DNA of 8,048 bases. It comes from Nitrososphaerales archaeon TH5895 (GTDB taxonomy: Archaea > Thermoproteota > Nitrososphaeria > Nitrososphaerales > Nitrososphaeraceae). Location: NCBI GenBank assembly GCA_014523695.1, contig JAATVS010000401.1, positions 1 to 8,048 of the forward strand, written 5' to 3'. This document shows positions 1-5,973 of this stretch, in pieces (the first letter of the stretch is position 1; each line of letters starts with the position of its first letter). The position numbers and the translations under genes are program-made. Under the pieces are notes generated by a model. The model ran no database searches, was not told the origin of the DNA, and saw nothing but the letters and a program-made list of their open reading frames with translations.

Positions 1-1114
1 GATGCCATGCTTGTTCCCTATATGGATATGGAATCATTTCAATATTAGCCGATATGTTGGGAGGTTCCTTGTACGAATTTCTTTTTATCTCATTGTCTTC
101 GGGATTATACAAGGTAGATTCTTCTTTGGTACAGAAATAAGTTGAGGATGTTCGCAAATCATCAGCTTTCTGTTCTGATGATTGCTTTCGTGCAAATTCA
201 GACTGGTATGATATATTATCACTGAGACTCTTGACTACTTTATTTGTAAAGTTTTCAAGCATCTTTTCATAAAGCCTTTCAGCTTCGACTAATATTGGTT
301 CTTCATTATTTTCTGGTTGAATTATAGACTGGTTGTAATAGAAAGTATGAAATTTCTGCGGGTCTAATCGCAACAATTCGATAACGGATTGAATAGCCGC
401 TCTCAGTAATCGCCTACGATCTGCTAGAACATTTTCAACCTCTCCTTCAATTGCTTGTTTGACTTTGTTATAATCTATGTTGCTATTTTGAAAGTCCTTC
501 ACAAAATTCTGAAGTCTTATCTTCTGCATTTCTAGCTTAGCTTTTTCATCATTTGATTCTCTTATGGTTATTTGAAGCTGATCCACTGTTGTCTTCATTC
601 CTGAAATCTCGTTGCATAATCGATCGTAGTCCTTAGCTGAATTGCATTTTTCATCTTCTAATAAATTTAAATCAGCTTTGAGTCGATCATATTCTAATCT
701 AACGCTGGGAAGATGTCCCTTAGCGATCTCAAGAAGCTCGATAACTCCACCATCACTTATTCCAGAATTCTGAGCTAGCTTGACAAGATTAACGTATGGC
801 CAAGGACTATCCTTGATATGGGGATAAATCTTAGTGAATTCGTAGCATCCAAGAAGCATATAATATTCTTGATGGTAACGTAGTACTTCTTCAGCTTTGA
901 GTCCTAATACAATAGCTACCTCTAATGGGGTCTTATCTTGAGAGTAAAGGTCGAAGGCTCTAGACGATATCGAAGTATTCTGGTCTAATCCTGCTTTATT
1001 CAAAACAGCCTTGATCCTATTTGGAGATACCCCCGCTTCTTTTGTAATCTCTCTGTAGGTTTTCCCTTTTTCAGCTAATGCTAGAATAAGAGCATCTTTT
1101 TCCTTTCTATCCAT
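1..1114 (-). CDS. HTH/coiled-coil protein, C-terminus cut by window edge
   Basis: An open frame reads leftward from ATG at 1114 through 371 codons without a stop and leaves the window, so the protein is partial. Residues 16-42 look like a helix-turn-helix (REITKEAGVSPNRIKAVL). Residues 51-93 form a second helical, HTH-like block (TPLEVAIVLGLKAEEVLRY). Residues 111-145 resemble a conserved helical block seen in this type of protein, and about 137-225 is a charged, heptad-rich coiled coil. The tail after about 300 is polar and probably disordered. This arrangement resembles a large paralogous family of Nitrososphaera-type thaumarchaea with no established function; that match is from memory. DNA binding is inferred from the HTH. 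It could be chromosomal or element cargo. The next gene on the same strand ends 318 bases upstream, so it probably has its own promoter. No clear ribosome binding site precedes the ATG, which fits a leaderless transcript. Confidence 0.8.
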   Translation of the reverse strand, partial: MDRKEKDALILALAEKGKTYREITKEAGVSPNRIKAVLNKAGLDQNTSISSRAFDLYSQDKTPLEVAIVLGLKAEEVLRYHQEYYMLLGCYEFTKIYPHIKDSPWPYVNLVKLAQNSGISDGGVIELLEIAKGHLPSVRLEYDRLKADLNLLEDEKCNSAKDYDRLCNEISGMKTTVDQLQITIRESNDEKAKLEMQKIRLQNFVKDFQNSNIDYNKVKQAIEGEVENVLADRRRLLRAAIQSVIELLRLDPQKFHTFYYNQSIIQPENNEEPILVEAERLYEKMLENFTNKVVKSLSDNISYQSEFARKQSSEQKADDLRTSSTYFCTKEESTLYNPEDNEIKRNSYKEPPNISANIEMIPYPYREQAWH

Positions 1115-1432
1115 TGTTCATATATCATTTGTATATTGAAGGATTTAGCTTTTGCTACTATGTGGTATCGTGTGATATTACATGTTATTTTTTGTAAATT
1201 TCTGCATCAGACTGTTATCAAAATGAGCACGACTTATACTTCAGATGAAAGTATCGATTCTTTATCCGAATCTAAATCGACTCCTACCAAGGTAATATGC
1301 ATAGCATAAACCCCAGGTTCTCAGAGACACCAGTTACCTCTGTTAAGTGATACTAGATATTGGCATTGTCCTATCTTTTGCTTTGACTATTCCAACCCTC
1401 ATATGCTCTTCGTCTTGCAAATTCTTCAATAT
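1115..1432. other. Gene-poor intergenic stretch
   Basis: About 318 bases lie between the start of the HTH/coiled-coil gene and the stop of the C2H2 gene, both on the minus strand. The part next to the HTH gene is very AT-rich, with AATATAC-like words about 17 bases before the ATG that could belong to a promoter. There is an imperfect dyad TGTGATATTACA at 1171-1182 with one mismatched pair. Very short frames occur: a plus-strand 28-codon frame at 1223-1309 (starting MSTTYTSDES) and a minus-strand frame of about 22 codons just after the C2H2 stop containing EEFARRRAYEGW. Neither can be supported as a gene. No tRNA, terminator or repeat is convincing here. Confidence 0.5.
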
Positions 1433-1777
1433 TCAGTTGTCCCTTCTCTTACAATGGTGTAATCGCCGTCTTTTCCTAAGCTTAAGTTCTTCTTCAATCG
1501 ATTCTACAATATACAGAGCCCTAGCCACATTCCCAGGCGTTGAACCAGGATAGGCCATCTTTCTAGGATGTTCATTCACCACGTGTCTCTCATAGTCATC
1601 AACATGTTTGGGTCTATACCTACAGTAATGACAGTTAGGAGGGAACCATTCCCGTAGCTTTATTGCTTCAAGTATCTTGTTATATGTGCAATGTAGGTTT
1701 ATGTCTAATTCATGAGGCGAAGGTCTTAGCCAACAACAGAAAGGTTCGACTACTCCTTGAACTGTAACTGTAACCAT
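1433..1777 (-). CDS. Small C2H2 zinc-finger protein
   Basis: This 114-residue protein has one classical C2H2 zinc finger: C49-x2-C52-x12-H65-x4-H70. It is followed by a conserved-looking HPRKMAYPG stretch, a helix (RALYIVESIEEELKL) and a very basic tail rich in Arg, Lys and His. A basic single-finger protein of this size probably binds DNA or RNA, but the target is unknown. The ATG lies 15 bases after the stop of the PrimPol-MCM gene, and an AGGAG ribosome-binding motif sits in that gap, so the two genes are probably co-transcribed and this one is translated from its own site. The position suggests an accessory role in replication or its control. A plus-strand frame at 1347-1553 covers part of the same DNA but has low-complexity, shadow-like composition. 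Existence as a gene is fairly sure; the role is inference. Confidence 0.75.
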   Translation of the reverse strand: MVTVTVQGVVEPFCCWLRPSPHELDINLHCTYNKILEAIKLREWFPPNCHYCRYRPKHVDDYERHVVNEHPRKMAYPGSTPGNVARALYIVESIEEELKLRKRRRLHHCKRRDN

Positions 1778-1792
1778 TTTAGATTTTTTCTC

Positions 1793-4700
1793 CTAGTCTA
1801 ATCTCCCTCTGAAATTACACGGGTGTGAAGCGCTGGTATCCTTGGTTTCAGCTAAGTAAATACACCTGCACCAGTTACAACGATAGGCATCAACTGGTTC
1901 TAAATAATCGTAGGTGGGCTTATCATCATTTGATAGTGACATATGTGACAATTGTGACATCTTTTCATTTTTCTTATCAGAAAAATCAGTACCGTTTACT
2001 TGCGTGGAATCATTTTTTATGTCACTTATGTCATTTATGTCACTTGTACTAGTCGTTGGGATTGTTGTGTTCGGTGGGTTAGGAGCTTTAGCCGATTGCC
2101 AAGTGACAACCAATGGTGTCATAGTCATCACAAGAATCTTGCTCTCAGGTCTGTTGATGCGCTGGATAAATCGGGCACGAAGCTCACGATATCGCCTGTT
2201 GCTGTTGGCGCTTAGACGATGGCTCGCTCCGCCGAGAAGCCAGGAATTTACGTGGTCATTTTCTTTACGTACTTGTTCTATTACAGCATCAAATGGTATG
2301 GCGCATTGTGTATTTTCAACTATCTCCTCGGCTGCATTCATAGCAACTTCTCTAGGGTCGTCTAGAATCTTCACGTATTCACCATGCTTTTCTTCCATTA
2401 ACCTTATAGATTCCATGGTCTGCTTTGCGACTTCCATATCGATAACAGTCTTTAGCTGTAGCTTTGCCATTGCTTGAGCTATTCTAAAGATTGAATCCAA
2501 ACTACGATTGCCCACTAGATTGGAATCGCTCAGAGTGACCCAGAACTCCTTAAGCGTCGCTTTCGCTTCTGGAGTTAAAACAGGTTCTATCCTCTTTGCG
2601 AATAGAAGGTATTTGGTGATAAAGTTGTAGTTATGCGGTCTTCGCTCTTCCGTGAACTGTATCCGCTTGTCGGCATAGCGTCGTTTTTCAGTAATGTCTC
2701 TATTATCCAGCATGACGTATACCTGATCAAACCTATCGTATAGTGGTGGCAGCAGAGTGATTTCATTCCGTGCTATCGTAGTACGACCTTTGCCATAAAT
2801 AATGTCTTGAGGATTCGCGGTAGCCAGAATGGTAGTCAGGGCTTCTATTGGGGTATTCTTTCCGTACTTGAGCAGGAAGAAAATACCCTCTTCCATGACG
2901 CCCAAGAGAACACTTTGTTCTTCGAATGTCCAACTCTGAAGTTCATCGATTCCTACCAATGCCCCGCTAGACAATGGAATAGGCCCATAAACAAGGGTCT
3001 TCGTTTCGTTAACCACATCCACAATACCAAGAGCACTCTTTGAACTAGCACTGCTAGCAGTGATAAATCTGCTATTGGGGGAAATCTTTACGAACTCTCT
3101 TATGAGAAGAGACTTGGCTAATCCTTTGTCCCCAACCAACAAGCTGCCGATTCTACCCCTGCGCTTATGGTCTACTCCTCCAACAATGGACCGCAGTCCA
3201 CCTAGCTTTACCTCTTCCCAGCCGATAACATTTGGAGCAGTCATTGACACCAGTCTCTGTATCAGATTTTTTCCATTATCAATATTGGTAAATTTGTGGA
3301 ATGATTCAATGTCTCTATCTGTTATTTCGAAGGAGCGTCTATCTTCATACGTCACAAACTTAGCCCTCATTAACGTTACTGTTTTCCTGGCATTGCTGGG
3401 AATCCCCATATTTGAAATACCATGATATAGAGTTCCATTGATAGTAACAATCTCGCCTGCTTTAGTATATTTAGTGTTATCTCCAAACAGCATTATTTCA
3501 AGTGTTTCGTCAAGATTACTAGTCAGATCCGTATTCTGTAGGGCTATTATTTTGGCGTCGTCCATTTCTGTAAGTTCATCTGTTGTTTCCAGTTCTTTTT
3601 CTTCACAGTTGAAGCATTTTTTAATTTTCTTTATCTGCAAATGTGGATAGACTATAGGACCAGTTAGTCTGCATTCAGTGAGTGTGTTACAGTTCGAACA
3701 TCGAAGAGTCAGTTTAGTGATTACCTTAAAGGGGGTTGATACACTGACTATGGTACCGCGAACGATCTTATTAGAGCCTGCTCTCTCGCGTATGGCTTCT
3801 GACACTGAAAGTATCTTGTTGCTCTCTTCGGCCTTCTTTCTGGAAACATACTCAACTGCATCATCCCAGATCTGATCTCGCTCTGCTAGAGGTAATGGAT
3901 CAGGTGTGCAACAATGTTCATTTATGAGAATAAACCAATCCTTTAACAACCGTAGGTCGGTCTCCTCCGAATATCTAAAAAGCATCGAGTCTGCTATCTT
4001 GAGCATGGTATTATGTCGCGTACCATTTCGGATCTCAGCCTTTTCATCATAGTGGTTCGGCCCTCTCCCAATCATTTGAGATATTTCTTCGGCTAGTGGG
4101 ATACCGTTTTCGTGGTCAGCATAGGCCTTGTTGTTGTTATTGCTGCTGCCTTTACTTTGATTGTGTCCGTTACTGTTTGCAGTAAGGTATGGTCTGAGAC
4201 CGTATTTGATACAGATACTGTTTAGACACTGTTCCAAATCGTCATCCTCTAGGGTCATTGGTTCGGTGGTAGCGCCTGGGTTCAGAAGCATCATTGGGTA
4301 TCCTTTCCGGTGCTTTGAAGCTGACATTATTCCCATTCTGCCAATACAATGAACCTCGAAGGAGGGTCTATCTTTGTCATTCTTTGGTACGTCAGGGTCT
4401 TTATTCTTTAATGGTGTCTTTGAATACAGTCCGACATGCATGCTATTTTCTAGGTTGTCCGCGTGCAGTTCAACGACCGTTCTCTTTGCAAAAGCTGTTA
4501 TGTCTTCATCACCTTTCCATGCAACGATTTCTTTGATCGCTAAGGCATTGTCGGCATCTACTTGACCAAAGTAATAACACTTCTTGTCTGGCCTATGCCA
4601 TACAGGCCCAAATATACCTGCAATTCCTGTAACAAACGACCCGTTATTTATCCATTCTTGATGCATCATTTCAGGAACGGGTTTATCTTGGTATTCCTTC

Positions 4701-4996
4701 CATGGAATGATTGGAATAAACTTCTTTTCCTTGTCGACGATATGCCATACTGCAGGTATGACGTTGATGCCTATGTCATACCGCCAATAATTTGCCCAAG
4801 CATTATAGAACTCTGTGGTCTCTTCCTTGGATAGGACCTTAATCTGTTCTCTTGACAGGATATACTTTAGGTTTATCATTGCATTGAAAACCTCAAGAAT
4901 AATATCAATCGAGATTGCTCTGGAAATTTTCTCAATGCTATTTGTCGCACTAGCAGTAACGGAATTCTTAGAGCTAAGATATGCGGATCCATACAT
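1793..4996 (-). CDS. Primase-polymerase/MCM helicase fusion, putative replication initiator
   Basis: This 1067-residue protein joins two replication activities. Residues about 60-270 form an archaeo-eukaryotic primase (PrimPol) domain with motif I D147-A-D149, motif II S185-M-H187 and motif III around E214 (FEV). Residues 300-395 resemble the PriCT helical domain (GTRHNT at 325-330). Residues 410-560 are the MCM-type OB fold with a zinc site (C433, C436, C461, C464). Residues 575-870 are the MCM AAA+ motor: Walker A GDKGLAKS (622-629), Walker B GIDE (D684, E685), sensor 1 at N728, arginine finger DRFD (R755) and a sensor 2-like arginine near R831. A helical, probably winged-helix region spans about 880-945. 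A low-complexity linker (970-1030) and a Cys/His tail (C1040, C1043, C1045, H1058, C1060) end the protein. All visible catalytic residues are present, so priming or polymerisation plus 3'-5' unwinding are expected. PrimPol-MCM fusions are known from mobile elements, for example BcMCM of Bacillus cereus. An in-frame stop lies 24 bases before the ATG, which fixes the upstream limit of the gene. Confidence 0.92.
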   Translation of the reverse strand: MYGSAYLSSKNSVTASATNSIEKISRAISIDIILEVFNAMINLKYILSREQIKVLSKEETTEFYNAWANYWRYDIGINVIPAVWHIVDKEKKFIPIIPWKEYQDKPVPEMMHQEWINNGSFVTGIAGIFGPVWHRPDKKCYYFGQVDADNALAIKEIVAWKGDEDITAFAKRTVVELHADNLENSMHVGLYSKTPLKNKDPDVPKNDKDRPSFEVHCIGRMGIMSASKHRKGYPMMLLNPGATTEPMTLEDDDLEQCLNSICIKYGLRPYLTANSNGHNQSKGSSNNNNKAYADHENGIPLAEEISQMIGRGPNHYDEKAEIRNGTRHNTMLKIADSMLFRYSEETDLRLLKDWFILINEHCCTPDPLPLAERDQIWDDAVEYVSRKKAEESNKILSVSEAIRERAGSNKIVRGTIVSVSTPFKVITKLTLRCSNCNTLTECRLTGPIVYPHLQIKKIKKCFNCEEKELETTDELTEMDDAKIIALQNTDLTSNLDETLEIMLFGDNTKYTKAGEIVTINGTLYHGISNMGIPSNARKTVTLMRAKFVTYEDRRSFEITDRDIESFHKFTNIDNGKNLIQRLVSMTAPNVIGWEEVKLGGLRSIVGGVDHKRRGRIGSLLVGDKGLAKSLLIREFVKISPNSRFITASSASSKSALGIVDVVNETKTLVYGPIPLSSGALVGIDELQSWTFEEQSVLLGVMEEGIFFLLKYGKNTPIEALTTILATANPQDIIYGKGRTTIARNEITLLPPLYDRFDQVYVMLDNRDITEKRRYADKRIQFTEERRPHNYNFITKYLLFAKRIEPVLTPEAKATLKEFWVTLSDSNLVGNRSLDSIFRIAQAMAKLQLKTVIDMEVAKQTMESIRLMEEKHGEYVKILDDPREVAMNAAEEIVENTQCAIPFDAVIEQVRKENDHVNSWLLGGASHRLSANSNRRYRELRARFIQRINRPESKILVMTMTPLVVTWQSAKAPNPPNTTIPTTSTSDINDISDIKNDSTQVNGTDFSDKKNEKMSQLSHMSLSNDDKPTYDYLEPVDAYRCNWCRCIYLAETKDTSASHPCNFRGRLD
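1936..2043. repeat. Candidate iteron origin inside the PrimPol-MCM gene
   Basis: GTGACA occurs at 1936, 1945 and 1954, exactly 9 bases apart. The inverted word occurs at 2020 (TGTCAC), 2029 (TGTCAT) and 2038 (TGTCAC), also exactly 9 apart. When one block is inverted, 19 of 24 positions match the other. A perfect palindrome with AT-rich arms lies between the blocks. More single copies follow at 2103 (GTGACA) and 2117 (TGTCAT). The blocks encode different residues in the protein's linker (S-D-I type repeats against M-S-x type repeats), so the shared word is a DNA-level feature and not a side effect of a protein repeat. Iterons next to an AT-rich core are typical of replication origins, and the phage lambda origin lies within gene O in the same manner. 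Origin function here is inference. Binding sites for a regulator are the main alternative. Confidence 0.5.
1967..1986. repeat. Perfect 8-bp-arm palindrome between the iteron blocks
   Basis: The arms ATTTTTCT (1967-1974) and AGAAAAAT (1979-1986) are exact reverse complements around the 4-base loop TATC. The structure lies between the two repeat blocks, about 13 bases off their exact midpoint. It could be an easily melted or cruciform-forming core of an origin. It also encodes part of the Asp/Lys/Asn-rich linker of the PrimPol-MCM protein, so AT-rich composition alone might produce it. Confidence 0.55.
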
Positions 4997-5096
4997 GGTC
5001 GTTGTGGAAACTAGATCCTAAAATGACCGCTGCATCACTATGGTTGGAGGGACGAGTAAGGTCCCGTCCAACATGAAAATGTCTTATTTCGATCAT
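4974..5096 (-). CDS. Possible 40-residue ORF overlapping the PrimPol-MCM start
   Basis: A minus-strand frame begins with ATG at 5096, 13 bases after the AbrB-like stop, and ends with TAG at 4974-4976, overlapping the PrimPol-MCM start by 23 bases in another frame. A GGAAG purine stretch precedes its ATG at workable spacing. The predicted peptide begins MIEIRHFHVG and shows no recognisable domain. The frame also runs through the hairpin at 5043-5072, whose base pairing constrains the codons. It may be a leader peptide coupling translation of the two genes, or chance. I favour chance or a regulatory leader. Confidence 0.2.
   Translation of the reverse strand: MIEIRHFHVGRDLTRPSNHSDAAVILGSSFHNDHVWIRIS
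5043..5072. promoter_or_regulatory. Stable hairpin upstream of the PrimPol-MCM gene
   Basis: GTTGGAGGGAC (5043-5053) pairs with GTCCCGTCCAAC (5061-5072) over 11 base pairs with one bulged G, around the 7-base loop GAGTAAG. The stem is GC-rich in AT-rich surroundings. It lies between the AbrB-like stop (5109) and the PrimPol-MCM ATG (4996), so an mRNA spanning the cluster would carry it about 47 bases before the start codon. It could attenuate or process the message, limit translation, or act as a DNA element such as a single-strand origin. No T-rich tract directly follows it on the minus strand, which argues against a simple terminator. Confidence 0.5.
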
Positions 5097-5108
5097 ATAT
5101 TCTTCTTC

Positions 5109-5282
5109 CTAAATCTGTAGCTTTCGTATCATAATACCTTCGTCTCTCTCTTCTACTACCACATTTGCAGGCTTATCTATTCCATATTTACGCGCGATAT
5201 CAATTGGTATAATCAGCGTTGTAGATAAGCGACCGCTCAAAAATGTATGCGTTATTTTCTTATATTCGTTCATTATAGACAT
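5109..5282 (-). CDS. AbrB/MazE/SpoVT-type small DNA-binding protein
   Basis: A short minus-strand frame of 57 codons from ATG 5282, or 54 from the in-frame ATG at 5273, ends with TAG at 5109-5111. The peptide has the swapped-hairpin pattern of AbrB/MazE-like transcription regulators: a strand around LSTTLIIPIDIARKYGI, then KPANVVVEE, and the closing strand GIMIRKLQI. Full AbrB-like domains are about 45-50 residues, so the protein is one domain and nothing more. Such proteins dimerise and bind dyad operators, often autoregulating, or act as antitoxins. No toxin partner is visible beside it. Its place ahead of the PrimPol-MCM gene on the same strand suggests control of replication-gene expression. 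The start is uncertain: neither ATG has a clear ribosome binding site, as in leaderless archaeal mRNAs. The family call is from sequence pattern and is fairly strong despite the short length. Confidence 0.75.
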   Translation of the reverse strand: MSIMNEYKKITHTFLSGRLSTTLIIPIDIARKYGIDKPANVVVEERDEGIMIRKLQI

Positions 5283-5292
5283 AAATGATAAA

Positions 5293-5306
5293 TGTAACTT
5301 ATTACA
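5293..5306. promoter_or_regulatory. Perfect dyad TGTAA-N4-TTACA in the divergent promoter region
   Basis: The 14-base dyad (TGTAA, spacer CTTA, TTACA) lies in the 34-base gap between the AbrB-like gene, read leftward from 5282, and the unknown gene, read rightward from 5317. Both promoters must overlap it if the transcripts are leaderless or nearly so. TATA-like AT-rich words surround it (for example GATAAATG at 5287-5294), but none is a clear match. A short dyad here is a plausible operator for the AbrB-like protein, allowing one regulator to control both directions. Operator function is inference. Confidence 0.45.
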
Positions 5307-5316
5307 AGTATGCTAC

Positions 5317-5973
5317 GTGTCCAAGCACATAACAGATGGAGAGGGCCAAAAATGTTTCAGACCGAACCTTAAGTTGAGAGAATATATGAAGAAGAGGTTA
5401 CAACTGATGAGCCAAATGGATGTACTCGATGCGGCTGGAGAAGAGTTCTCACCTGAAATCAATGCCAATGATAGAAGTCTAAGGACACTGAAAACGAGAA
5501 TTCTGGATCAGATCATTTTTCCAGCAATGGCTGATTTAACTTATTTTTTTGAAGTCATTGCGGAACATTCAGAGCTTCGAATGTTATTCGAAAACGACAT
5601 AAAAGATTTGCTGGGTGTGAGACGTAATAATCCAGAAATGTATATTTCTGGATTCATATTTCACAGATTATTATCTTCCATTCTGATAATGGGAAAACGA
5701 TCCGGGTATGATATACAAGATATTATGCCTGAAGGGAAAAAAATTGAAGCTGAAGATTATCGATTGTATTTAACCGATCTAGCTCAACAGATTCTATACG
5801 ATAAAGTGGATAGATCGTTGCTAGGGGTAATTGATACACCAGACGCCAGAAGAAACGTGTTAAACGATTTTGACAGAACACGAGGGTGGACTAAAATGCT
5901 AGCTCATTACGTAGATCAAACTACGATAGACGAAATCCCCCGAAGGACCTTTGATTTTGTTGTCGATACTTGA
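5317..5973 (+). CDS. Unknown 218-residue helical protein
   Basis: I do not recognise this protein. It begins at GTG 5317; the frame stays open upstream but has no ATG there, and the first internal ATG in frame is codon 23 (5383). It is soluble-looking, with no signal peptide or membrane segment. It appears almost wholly helical and rich in charged residues, with hydrophobic helices around 60-80 (ILDQIIFPAMADLTYFFEVI) and 110-125 (ISGFIFHRLLSSILIMG). No Cys/His metal site or nucleotide-binding motif is visible. It is one of only two coding traces on the plus strand, transcribed away from the replication cluster. Its stop overlaps a TTG that begins the remains of a P-loop kinase, so the two once formed an overlapping gene pair. 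It may be cargo or a regulator, or an accessory partner of the lost kinase. The reading frame is long and has protein-like composition, so I am confident it is a gene. Confidence 0.75.
   Translation: MSKHITDGEGQKCFRPNLKLREYMKKRLQLMSQMDVLDAAGEEFSPEINANDRSLRTLKTRILDQIIFPAMADLTYFFEVIAEHSELRMLFENDIKDLLGVRRNNPEMYISGFIFHRLLSSILIMGKRSGYDIQDIMPEGKKIEAEDYRLYLTDLAQQILYDKVDRSLLGVIDTPDARRNVLNDFDRTRGWTKMLAHYVDQTTIDEIPRRTFDFVVDT

Noticed and set aside
1223..1309. A 28-codon plus-strand frame beginning MSTTYTSDES
   Set aside because: Too short, with no ribosome binding site, promoter or recognisable similarity.
1370..1438. Short minus-strand frame with EEFARRRAYEGW just past the C2H2 stop
   Set aside because: It might be a frameshifted extension of the C2H2 gene, but it is only about 22 codons before a stop and I recognise no family pattern.
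1347..1553. Plus-strand 68-codon frame opposite the C2H2 gene
   Set aside because: It has Leu/Ser-rich low-complexity composition typical of an antisense shadow, and it lies partly over a minus-strand gene with a clear zinc finger and ribosome binding site.
1936..2043. CRISPR array
   Set aside because: The repeats are 6-base words with 3-base spacers in two orientations, which is not CRISPR structure, and no cas genes are present.
1914..2477. Plus-strand 187-codon frame opposite the PrimPol-MCM 3' region
   Set aside because: It is antisense to well-supported MCM sequence, shows no domain pattern and is rich in Ser, Ile and Arg, as shadows of this gene are.
3060..3425. Plus-strand 121-codon frame opposite the Walker A region
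   Set aside because: It mirrors the conserved helicase core; its apparent length follows from codon choice on the other strand.
5109..5282. MazE-type antitoxin of a toxin-antitoxin pair
   Set aside because: The fold would fit, but no small toxin gene such as MazF or a PIN-domain protein is adjacent; a replication-cluster regulator fits the context better.
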